Source: Rhytidiadelphus loreus | Taxonomy: Eukaryota > Streptophyta > Bryopsida > Hypnales > Hylocomiaceae | Direction: 5' to 3' | Assembly: GCA_947034895.1 (NCBI GenBank) | Contig: OX344763.1 | Location: 76,217,093 to 76,281,092 of the forward strand | Length of the DNA stretch: 64,000 bases | Shown here: positions 25,873 through 35,624 of the stretch, in pieces | How positions within the stretch are numbered: position 1 is the stretch's first letter | How the letters are laid out: every line of letters begins with the position of its first letter | Notes under the pieces: model-generated | What the model saw: only the letters and a program-made list of their open reading frames with translations | The model's database searches: none | What the model was told of the DNA's origin: nothing | Made by a program: the position numbers and the translations under genes

Positions 25873-26371
25873 TATCTACATTAACAGAAATAATAGACAA
25901 TAGTAAATATATAGAGTAGAAAATTTCAAATTTTCCATAATAGGTAGGGAATAGGAAGCCTAAAACCAGAAATAGGAATTAGAGCCTTTACGGAAAACCT
26001 TAAACTGTAATTAGGGTTACAGTCGGATCCGGAAACCCTATCCGGAAACCCTAACCCTAATCCGGATACCGGAAAGTTCCAGCCGAGTAGGCCCTAGAGC
26101 CTAGTCCGGCTAGGGAACTTACGGGAACGCTAGGCCGAAAACTACTTAACCCCCGCTGTCTCCTTCATTCTTCCTCTTTCTCCGCGTGATTATCGCGATG
26201 GCGCTTAGTGAGTGAAAGTGTGGTGAGATAGGAGCGCGTTAGGGAGAGAAGGGGAGGCCGGTGCCGATCGCACCGGAAAGTAGGACGGAAGATTAGCGGA
26301 AACTTAGCGGATCAGGCGACGGAAACTTAGCGGAAACATTAGCGGAAGTGAGTCGGAAGTGAGGATAGAGT
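25873..26371. promoter_or_regulatory. divergent intergenic region with telobox-like repeats
   Basis: About 500 bases between two divergent genes. It contains several AACCCTA/CCCTAA units (about 26010-26065) mixed with TCCGGA, then a pyrimidine-rich stretch (CTCCTTCATTCTTCCTCTTTCTC near 26160), as often seen in plant promoters and 5' leaders. Core promoter placement for either gene is inference; I see no convincing TATA box. Confidence 0.35.
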
Positions 26372-28300
26372 ATGTCGGTGGTTATGGCAAGGCCCAGTGT
26401 GCTACGGAAGTCAGGGATCACGGCCCCGATGATCAGTCCGGAAATCCCTGAGAATCCGAAACACCACCATCAGCTGGAGGACGACTTGACGGATATGGGG
26501 TGTCTAGAGTTTCTGAAGAGACCCTGGAACATCCGTAGCGAGGAGATGATAGACGAGCTAGTCTACGGCACTCCGAACCAGTATCAACTGACCGTTAGGG
26601 GTCGTCCAAAGTCCTGGACAGTAGAAATATGGGCCGGAGTCTATTTCGCGTCCACTAGAGGATTCGGATGGGCCGGCCGGACGGAGAAATTCGCCGCAGA
26701 TAGGTTCTGGAACCCGGCGGATCCGAAGGAGGGTTACACCGCGTCCGACTGCCGGAATCCTAGGGACCAGAGACTCTTAGAGTTTCTGAGCCCCATCCTG
26801 TATCCGGAAAAGCCCAGCCGGATTACAGTAACCCTAGCAAATACAGTATTTGGAGCCTTAGGGGAAAGGGGGAAACCGGCCCCTAGACCAGTTAGCTGGG
26901 GGCTTATTATCTAGTCGATAGTGGATAAGCTTTTCGGAAACCTGGTGGGAAAGAAATCGAGTCCCATCAGTCCGTACCTCCTCCACTTGTACCACAAGCA
27001 GGAGGTACTCAGCAATCCGGAAGACATCATCTACCGGCAGGGAGATAGCCTGCTCCGGTACGATCTTCCTCCGGATTCGGATCCGATAGATGAGGAGCCG
27101 GAAGAGGAGGAGAAGTCAGAACTAGAGCATGACTCACTGGACAGGCACGACTCCCGCCGGAAGAGCACGGACCCGGAATCAAGAGGGAAGAGCCAGCTTC
27201 CGGACCCTGTTCCATCCCGAAACACTGATCCGGATTTGGATATCTTCGAGTCGACAATCTCCTGGCTGCGGAGTCAGAAGGCATCAAACGACCGGATGGC
27301 CACTCTGATCCGGAGAGTTTGCACGGTATTGAAGGTAGCGGACGAGACGGAGATCGTGGAGGCAATCAAGAGCAGACCGGATCTGGAGATGATTCGCCTG
27401 CTGGAGGGACGGATCCGGGCAGTGGAGGCGGATCGCGATCATCTTCAAAATCGCGCAACGTGGGCAGAGAGGGAGATGAACACTGCCAACAAACGCGCGA
27501 CGGATGCGACGGATCTGGTCCGGAAGCTTAGGGACCGCATCGACCTGCCAGCGGATATCATCACTAGATCCGCGCTCTGGAACAACCAGATGACCCAGGA
27601 AGGTCATATTTCCAGAACCAAGGTTGTAAAGATCTTGGTAGAGTTCGAGGCACGGATCGAGGTCGCATTGAAGGAAATGCGCCAGTTGGTCGGCCACTTT
27701 GATCCGTTCAGCGGATTGGACGCCTCTTTATTTCCGGAAATACTCGGAGGAGAGTTCCAGGAGACAACACAGCTCAACCTAGGAGCACGATCGTCGGCCC
27801 AGCAAGCACTCGGAAGATCCTCGGTACAGAAGGAGATTACGGATGGGAGGAGGATTCCGGATCAGGTTTTGACGCCCCGGAACACTTCGGTAAACCTCTT
27901 CCCACCCATTCCGGATGCCACTACAGAAGTAACGGCGATGACGGAGGATCCGGTTGGGATTCAGAATCCGGCCCGGACCCATCCGGAGGAGTTCACACAC
28001 ATGCAGCAGCAGACTCCTCCGCGGCCCCCACCATCGACCCCCATTAAGATCATTGACCTGGAGAAGAAGAAGGCCACTCGGCGGAAGGTCAGGAGCGATC
28101 TGGAGGAGGTTCTCGAGTCGGATGAAGAGGAGGCAGTAACGAACTCGTCTTCTGAGTCGGAGTATGCGGAGACGGATCCGGGTCCGCCAAGGACCCGATC
28201 CGCAACGAAGTCCACCCCACCGAAGCAGATCTGGCAGAAGGTGCCAATCCAAATTTCGAAGGGCGGAACGTCAGCGAAGAAGGCGCGGAAGGGTAAATGA
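26372..28300 (+). pseudogene. plant-mobile-domain-like / coiled-coil protein with one in-frame TAG
   Basis: Two ORFs in the same frame (183 and 459 codons) are separated by a single TAG at 26912-26914, one step from CAG. The N-terminal ~200 residues contain FLKRPWNIRSEEMIDELVYG, RPKSWTVEIWAGVYF, LLEFLSPILYPEKPSRI and SPISPYLLHLYHKQE across the stop. That order resembles the putative plant transposon protein / plant mobile domain found in mobile elements. Then come an acidic linker, a long charged helix probably forming a coiled coil (about 27260-27700), Pro/Thr-rich sequence, an acidic Ser patch and a Lys/Arg-rich tail. No reverse transcriptase, protease or integrase follows. The domain pattern continues across the stop, so the two halves were one protein. 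Domain call is moderate. Confidence 0.5.
27241..27259. repeat. 19-bp palindrome-like copy (TATCTTCGAGTCGACAATC)
   Basis: Matches the repeated palindrome with two or three differences. It lies in coding sequence (IFESTI). At this divergence a chance match cannot be excluded, but the CTTCGAGTCGAC core is the one shared with the non-coding copies. Confidence 0.35.
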
Positions 28301-29668
28301 CTAGGTTGCATAGTTGGATTGATAGTTTTAGTGTTTTGTCTTCATCGCGGGTTTTCCGGATGTGAGACCCGCTGATCCGGAATGCTAAATAGTTCCGGAT
28401 TTCTAGGAATTTAACGGCTTTCCATTTTTCCCGGAACGGTCACTTTGCCGTTGTCCGGATTTTCAGCTGGCCGTTGGCCGCTTTTTCTTTGGACCGTTTT
28501 GGTCGTGTTGTTTTGGTTTTTTAAGGGCGAGCCGGCTTGTGGCCTGTCATTCCATTTTGTGTCATTCAATCTGAGCACCCAAGAATAAACACCTTGGAAA
28601 TCATTATCTTGCGTATCGCGTCTTGATTACTTGTGTGTGGGTGTATCCAGGAGAGTATGCAAGGTAGGAATCCGGATTGGTTGTTATCCGGATCCGGCTA
28701 AAGGTGTTTTGCAGAATAGTTTAGATTGAACTTGAGGAGCTGCGCGTGGTGCCTTTAAATCGCTGGAACGGTGATCCGGTGGGATCCGGTAGTGGTCAGG
28801 GAGCTAATCCGGAACTCATGAGTAGTTTCGTGCGGAAGTCAGCAACCGCCAAGTGGAACATTTCCAAACCATCGGAAGGTCTGCCAACCTCAAGAACGGT
28901 CGACAGCTAGGAAGTAAGTCCTTTAGTTCCGGATTCCAACTATCCGAGATTGTTTTGCGGTTGAGTCTAGTTTACAAGTGAGGAGCTGTGCATGGTGCCT
29001 TTAAATTGCTGGAACGGTGATCTGGTGGGATCCGGTAGTGGTCAGGGAGCTAGTCCGGGAACTCGAGAGTAGTCCCGTGCGGAAGTCGGCAACCGCCTAG
29101 TGGAATATTCCCAAACCACTGGAAGGTCTGCCAACCTCAGGAGTAGGCGAAAGCTTGATCTGGAAAGTAGTTGAGTGTCGTTGTAGTAAGGGCGGGTGAG
29201 GGTGTACCTTTGCGTGACCTACCTTCCGGGTGGCCACCCAGAATGTTGTGAAAGGGACCATCTTTCCTCCTTACCAGACTGAGAAATTTGAGGACGGATA
29301 GTTGTTTGTTGTTTAGGAGTTGATACGCGTGTTACTTGAGTGGTGATGTTCTCCATCCCTCGGAAAGAGCAAGTGAGGACCCTTTGAGGATAAAACAGAG
29401 GTACCAAAAACCGGTATTACGGATAGTGAGAGTAGAAATCCGGATAAAGGTGGATCCGGATTTGATTCCGGAATGTAATATTTCCGGAACTTGGTGTTTG
29501 TGTTGTGTCGGATCCTACAGCGGATTGTCATTTCCAGGTAGATCCATAGTTCCGGAAACTTATCTATCACGACAACATCTGGAATTCCCTGGGACGATAA
29601 CTCGTGTCATCTTAACGCTTTTGTGGTGTTAAAGATACCTACGCCTAGACTGCGCGTACGACAAACAT
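28301..29668. other. non-coding TCCGGA-rich region
   Basis: Downstream of the plant-mobile-domain-like gene. It is rich in TCCGGA/ATCCGG and has sequence reminiscent of a transcript 3' end (AAGAATAAACACC near 28582). It also carries a tandem duplication listed separately. No ORF with recognisable content. Confidence 0.4.
28734..29150. repeat. tandem duplication, two units with 246-bp offset
   Basis: The stretch beginning GAGGAGCTGCGCGTGGTGCC at 28734 recurs at 28980 with about 90% identity over some 170 bases. Shared landmarks are GGTGATC(C/T)GGTGGGATCCGG, GTGCGGAAGTC and AAGGTCTGCCAACCTCA. The copies are in direct orientation, close enough for slippage or unequal exchange. Confidence 0.8.
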
Positions 29669-30030
29669 CTAAAAAGTATTTGTTCCAAACTGATCGATTC
29701 CCATCACTCCAAGATCATCAACTAGATTTAGGCCAAGGGTTTCTCTCTCTCGTCTTCTTGGTGAGAGAACAGCCACGGGCGATTCGTAAGTTGGAGGCGT
29801 TGAAGGGGGTGAGGTCTCGCTCACCAGGACAGGAACACGACTAACTGGTCTTTTGTACTCCAGCGTATAAGGCGAATTGGAGAACATGAAGTCATTCATG
29901 TCCATTTTATCTCCCAGAAACGCAATTTTTCTATACCCCCTGGCTTCATTCCTTTCGACAAACCCATAAAAATATGCCCCAAACATCTGCATCAAAAAAC
30001 CACTGATTAGCAGTCATAAAAGTCATCCCC

Positions 30031-30049
30031 TATCCTCGAGTCGACGATA
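30031..30049. repeat. 19-bp palindrome in intron (TATCCTCGAGTCGACGATA)
   Basis: Nine-base arms around one central G with a single arm mismatch. It lies in the 136-bp intron of the methyltransferase-like gene. Confidence 0.8.
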
Positions 30050-31506
30050 ACTCAGATATCATCATGCCGAAGACAACTATCATCGAGCCAATATTTAATA
30101 CACCTTGGAGACGTATACATACCTTAGCGGCCAACATGAATTTTGGACCGTAGTAGATACCGACCACATTCTCTTCTGGCGTAGTGAAATCTTGAAGAAC
30201 CTGCAGATAGAACTCCATTCTGAGTTCAGTAGGGTGAATTTGCCACTTGGCCTTTGTGTTCTTAGAGACTTCATTGTAGTACTGGCATCTCGCAGGCGTC
30301 TCATATTCCTTCTTCACCAATCCACGAATGGAATTAACAAAGTCGTGGCCTCTCTTGAATAGAAAACTAAGAGGTACGTCCTCTGCCATGCTCCGATTGG
30401 TGCAGTTGTCTAGCATCTCAGCTTTTGCTGGGACGTACAACAACTGCACGCAGTCGTAATCTTTGAGCTTCAACGTTGCAAATAATTTGATGGCCTTCAC
30501 TTCCGCTCTGTTTCGTAAAATGAAGAGCCAAACAAGCGGCTCATTCATTTTAGGTTCAAGCCTCTCTATGAGAAACTTCAAAAGTGAATCCAGATCCACT
30601 GTGTCATTGACACCCGACGAACGAAGAACCTCTCTCACGTCCAACAACGCGAAGTTGATATCCCGCCTTGTGTACTGGTACTAAGAGCTGCCAACGAGTG
30701 CGTTTGATTTAGTATCAATCCCTCTGACCTGGACCCCCCCTGTTGGTTTGGGAAGATTGTACTTCATCCGCATAAACTGCGTGAACATGTAAAAAACCTC
30801 GGGATACGTTTTCCCAAGATCTTTTGCTCGTTTATTAGAAGCCTCGTTCGTTAGTCTCCTTTTGAAGTACTCATTTTTGGGATATGATGTTAGAAAATCC
30901 CATGTCGCGGACGTGAACCTGTGTCTCGCTTTCCAAGACCTCCACGTATCGTCAATAACGTCGCCGCCAGTGTCTGTAAGTCTCAGAGCCGGTTTGATTG
31001 ATTGTAAGTCTTGATGAATGACTTTCTTGTGCTTCCTCCGCTCAACCCAATCACCGGCTCTCATATTATCAGCGACCAATATTCTAGTCCTGGACACGGA
31101 TAATTTAGGATACAAGGATTTCTGCTTTGGTGTCTTCCCAAGCAGGTGTAGCGCGAGGGTGCCGAAGTCCTTGTCCGTAAAATGACCACAATGACGAAAA
31201 AACTCCTTCTTTAGAGATATTGCCTTCCGCTTGAAGCCCTTCATCTCGTTGTACTTCTTCCCGGAAATAGGTTTGATCAACTCACCATCTGCATGTTTAG
31301 TCAGAAATTTCTCCCAAAATGCAAAAAGCTCGTCTGGCAAGGTGATGATCTGCATCTCATTCTTCAGGTCGGTAGGACCTTTTACAGTCGCACCATCCTT
31401 ATCTGGATTGATGCTGTAGTATCGGTCCACAACCAATTCAGTAAAGTTCTGTTGCACAAAATTGGACAGAGGTTAAATATCGATTTGAAATCATATTGGA
31501 GTGTTG

Positions 31507-31691
31507 TATCCTCGAGTCGAGGATACGAGAGATATTGATTAGTTTCGATTATCTGGTGAGGTATTGTCGAGTCGAGGATTCAACCGATATGGTCCAGACA
31601 CTAGCATAACCAAAATCTATACTACAACATCCAAAGTCTAGACTATATATACTAGGATGATTACGGAGATTGAATCATTGACTCGAGGATC
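31507..31691. repeat. three 19-bp palindromes in one intron
   Basis: Copies at 31507-31525 (TATCCTCGAGTCGAGGATA, a perfect 9+1+9 palindrome), 31562-31580 (TATTGTCGAGTCGAGGATT) and 31673-31691 (AATCATTGACTCGAGGATC, diverged). All fall in the 265-bp intron between 31448 and 31714 of the methyltransferase-like gene. Confidence 0.8.
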
Positions 31692-32896
31692 TGCAAGGCA
31701 ATGAAATTCATACCTTGTATTCATCCAAGTTGTAGACTGCTTTGTTGTGGCGGGATGCACCCTCCGTTGGAGTATCAATCGCCCATTTACATGTAATCCA
31801 GATATTCCGACAGCTGATTATCTGGTTCCCCCTGTCGGTTGGGCGTGATCCAAATGATTGGTGTAGTTATAGAATTTGGAGATGCTTCGTAATTTCTGCA
31901 GTTCCTTCGTCCACACAATTATTGCCTCCCACTCCTGAAGCTCGACACGACGGGCCTCGCCACATCCCTCCTTCTGCAACTCCTTGGATGCGGTGATACT
32001 GTGCTACCCGTTTATAATCATGAACTTGCCTTTCTTTATTTCGTCCCAGGACTCAGGCTTTTTATTTAGTAGTCCATTCTTCAAGTCCACAAGCGTGAGA
32101 CAAACTTTCTGTCTTTGTTTAATGTCCCCGAGCTGGATGAGCTCATTTTTTACAGATTCCACGATGTCTTTTTGCAGTGTCCGAATAATGTACTGGTCTT
32201 TCGCTATGATGCACTGCTTTATGTGGACCCTACAAATTTCGTCATCAAAAATGAAACATGATTTGTGGTCCACCCAAAATTCGGATTGGATTTTTGTGAA
32301 CTTCTCATGATTCGGCGTTGGTGTCTCTGATGTCGCCGGCGTTGCTTCGAGGGTTGTGAAGGTCGAACCTGAACTCCCAGCACCAGCAGCAGTACCAGGA
32401 AGATTTGGTTTTTGCCTCTTCCTAGTTGAATCACCTGGCTCTGACATTGGAGGATCTCGCTTTTGAGGTTCAGACCTTGTTTTTCCAGGTCTAGTCCCTC
32501 GACTGCCCTCACCAGTATGACCCGACTATGGTTGGTCACCACCAATTGAAGCTCTTTTTACCTGCCTGGAGACACTCCCTCCCACCGATGGGACCGGCTT
32601 TGAATTGGTGAGTGCGTAGTGATCCAAGGTTTGCCATATCAAACGGAGTTTACTAGCATTCGACTTAGCCGTGCTGTCACTCCACAGAACATATCCGCAC
32701 TTTACGAATTCGTCGTTGAGGGAGTCCATCTCTGACCCTTGTAGAAAGGTCATCAAGTTATCTAAGTCAAACTTTGCGTGATATTCGTCCACATCGATTA
32801 CCATTGAGTGACAGTGTTTTCCTGGGATTCCAGTGTCATCTACGCTAAGAAGGACTATTACGACATACTTGTTCTAGTAATCGTCGATGAGCGTCA

Positions 32897-33134
32897 CACT
32901 AGAAGAAAGCCTTGTTTAATTAGATGTTCTTGCATCAAAGTTGACGGATTTTCTTAAGCATCCAATGTAACATCTTCATGTGTTTATGTCAACAATGACA
33001 TCCAATGTAACATCTTTATGCTACATTGGATGTCATTGTTGACATAAACACATGAAGATGCTACATTGGATGCTTAAGAAAATCCGTCAACTTTGATGCA
33101 AGAACATCTAATTAAACAAGGCTTTCTACTAGTG
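32897..33134. mobile_element. CACTA-type miniature element (238 bp) inside an exon
   Basis: Begins CACTAGAAGAAAGCC and ends GGCTTTCTACTAGTG. The two arms are nearly perfect inverted copies around a short centre (CATCTTTATG). It is flanked by a 3-bp direct repeat TCA at 32894-32896 and 33135-33137. Removing 241 bases (element plus one TCA) puts the coding sequence on both sides back in one frame across the codons for K-V-T-L, so the insertion point was coding sequence. No coding capacity. Confidence 0.93.
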
Positions 33135-33378
33135 TCACCTTCTCCTTCATGTTCCATGGAATATACTGGTTATTTCCCTGAGCCCTATACCGAAGGTACA
33201 CGAAGTTCTTCCAGCGACTGACTCCGAAACTCCAGTTTCTGATATGCTCTTTGAATCTCCAAAGTTTTCTATATGTTCCCTCCATCTCTGCAATGAATGG
33301 TTCATCTTGCAAAGGGTTCACAAATGGCTCCATGTGGCTTTCTATTACAGTGTAGCTGTACTCATCAGGCACCTCCAT

Positions 33379-35173
33379 TGCTCAACCCCTGCAACACATT
33401 GTTCAAAATTAGTCTCCCATCAGCATAAGGTATCCTCGACTCGACGATAGGTTGGCGGGGGTGTTATTTTATTTTTAGCTGCCAAGCATCGTTGACTATT
33501 GTTCCAAACAAACATTATGTGCATCGTCAATTAACGATTTAGGAAATAAATAGTGTAAACCTAGCAGGTGTTGTGTAATTCGGCTTTACTGACCTCTTCA
33601 TGGTAACAGGCATCTAAGTATCTTCGACTCGATGATATGTACTGACTAATTTTTTAATGGCTATTGTAATTTGTGTCCTTTGGTTTCAACTGAAAAATGT
33701 GTTTAATTATTTTTATTCTTTTTTTTTCAATTGTGTTCACTATGTATTTCTTGTATCATTTTTTTGAATATTTTTTATGGTTGCTGATTTAACATCAAGG
33801 AGGAGTTTGCATCTCCTGGATTGTCGAATCGAGGATATAGCTTTTGTCAGCGCTCATCCTGTTCTCTTGTTCTGGTGAATCCTCAAGTCGATGATACAGT
33901 GATCCTCTACTGTATTCGACCCTTGCAGCAAAAGTGAACCCTGAACTTTCTTTGCACAGCTGACCTTCTTCAGAAAAACAAAAACCCTAAAACGTAACTC
34001 CCCATCCTTTTACAACCTTCCCCGTCAAAAACCCTAAACCGTGAAACCATCAAACTCTTACACTGAATTCCAAAAATTCAAGTTTGGAAAATGTGACATA
34101 CCTACAAGATGAACAAAGCAAACTCTTTCCAAATCTGGTACAGCTTCAGCGAAGTAACTCCAGATTCTACAGATAAATTGTCATACACATTGTTACAATC
34201 AGTACAAAAAACAATTCTTACTCGAACTAAAGAGAGAGATACATTACCGGATTGAAGAATTCAGGCAGCAAAAACCAGATTTGAGATTAAGCAATGCTAT
34301 GACATTGCTACAGATCCATACTTCACATATAAACAACTGAATCCAAAATTGCTACAAAATAAATCGGAAAACCAGCTCAAAGCAAAACCTTTGAGAAATG
34401 TAACCCTCAGAAATGTAACCCTAAATCAAATTCCTGAATTGCCAAGCTCCCTAATTCCAGAAACAAAAAGTCGAACACAAACCTCAATCAAAGTTGAAGA
34501 TGAAGACTACCAAACTCCCGAACTGCCAACTTCCCGAACTGCCAAACTTCCACGATCTCCGAAATTCCAAAACTGCCTAGCTTCCACTGCCGACCTCCCG
34601 AATTCTGGAAAATGCCAAACTCCCGAGGTAATCAGCAAGATCTCCAAACACTCGCAAACCCCACAGGAGTAGTCCGTTTGCAAACCGCAGAAGAGCACTG
34701 CCGAGGTAATCCGCGAACTCCCAAATTCAGTAACTTTCTATAGTGGCAGGAAATTCACGAACAAGCCGCAGCACCCGGAAATCCCACAGCAGCGATCCGC
34801 AAAGCCCACAGGAGCAGTTTGCAGCAGAAATCTGCAGCAGCAACCCCCAACAACCCGATGCGCTCCAACAAAAGCAACAACCAGCAAAACTTCGCACTCC
34901 AATAAGCTCTTCCACTGCATAGGAACAAAAAAGTGAACCAAACCCGCAAACCTTCACGCTCCAACCCGTTCTTCCACTACGCAGGAAAAGAAAAGGAAAC
35001 CCTACCGAAGTTTTTCCGTCACCTGCGTCCCACACCCGTCCCCCTCACATACCCGTCGATACCCGGACCCGTCACTTACTCCTCACAAACCGTCACCCGT
35101 CACATACCCGGACCCCCCAAACTACCCGCCTAGTATACCTGCAAGCAAGTATAACCAGGCCATCACTTTTAAT
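33379..35173. promoter_or_regulatory. upstream region of the methyltransferase-like gene, with palindrome cluster
   Basis: The sequence contains five palindrome copies (33431-33896), several AAACCCTAA telobox-like units (about 33980-34040), and low-complexity CCCGAACTGCCAA-type repeats near 34510-34620. A CACCCGTC/ACCCG-rich stretch lies near 35030-35115. Short ORFs here are repeat-driven and not supported as genes. Promoter function is inferred only from position and the teloboxes. Confidence 0.35.
33431..33896. repeat. cluster of 19-bp palindromes upstream of the methyltransferase-like gene
   Basis: Copies at 33431-33449 (TATCCTCGACTCGACGATA), 33522-33540 (CATCGTCAATTAACGATTT, diverged), 33619-33637 (TATCTTCGACTCGATGATA), 33819-33837 (GATTGTCGAATCGAGGATA) and 33878-33896 (AATCCTCAAGTCGATGATA). 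All lie 5' of the gene's ATG at 33378, spaced about 60 to 200 bases. Confidence 0.75.
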
Positions 35174-35624
35174 CCTCCCAGAGGGTATTAAGGTAATATG
35201 CTCTAAATGCGACCATTTAAGAGCTGGTCTGCCTTTTTCATAGGCTAAAGTGGACAAAATTATTTTTAGATCATTTTTCAGAGAAAGAGAAATGGATGTG
35301 GAAACTAACACAAGTGTTTTTGTATTTTTCCAAGTATTTTTGAATTACTTATAAATTTTCAAAGATTCAGGGCATAGGCACCTATTTGTGACCATAGGTC
35401 TCTCAAAATCTGTTCACTTGCAGTTTGTAAACAAATGTGCGGAAATCAAAGGCAGTGATTGGCTCTTGCAATAGAAAAATAATTTTTTCTCCATGCATTC
35501 AATTGTTACAGTGGTCCATTTAAAGATCACATGGTTTCCATTTTTCACCCCAAAAAAAAAGCAGTTTGGAGAAGGAGAGCGCTTTTAGAGCATACTACCT
35601 TATACTTTCTAGATCCCTGGGAGG
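35174..35624. mobile_element. MITE-like element with ~45-bp imperfect inverted repeats
   Basis: The left end CCTCCCAGAGGGTATTAAGG, continuing into AATATGCTCTAAATGCG, is mirrored at the right end, where CGCTTTTAGAGCATACTACC runs into CTTATAC...TCCCTGGGAGG. The interior (about 360 bases) is non-coding. I could not find a clear target duplication, so the superfamily is undetermined. Confidence 0.6.

Larger units (their letters stand above)
29669..33378 (-). pseudogene. gene with degenerate amino-methyltransferase-like C-terminus, split by a miniature element
   Basis: Exons on minus: 33378-31714 (interrupted), 31448-30123 and 29986-29669, separated by introns 31713-31449 and 30122-29987 (GTATG/GTATGT donors, CAACAG/ATGCAG acceptors). 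The N-terminal half matches nothing I know. The C-terminal part reads WQIHPTELRMEFYLQVL, then TPEENVVGIYYGPKFMLAAK, then FGAYFYGFVERNEARGY. This follows the order of motif X and motif I of beta-class DNA methyltransferases (target helix, SAM-binding glycine loop, AAK..G...G.E). But the loop lacks the usual DPF.GSGT residues and I see no DPPY, so catalysis is unlikely. Stops: 32874-32876, 32526-32528, 32004-32006 and about 30681-30683, plus a frameshift near 31870-31900. Most fit CAG-to-TAG. A CACTA miniature element sits in exon 1. Confidence 0.5.

Noticed and set aside
26000..29200. LTR retrotransposon around the plant-mobile-domain-like gene
   Set aside because: The 3' region has LTR-like features and a 246-bp direct repeat, but I found no reverse transcriptase, integrase or protease and no matching repeat upstream of the gene.
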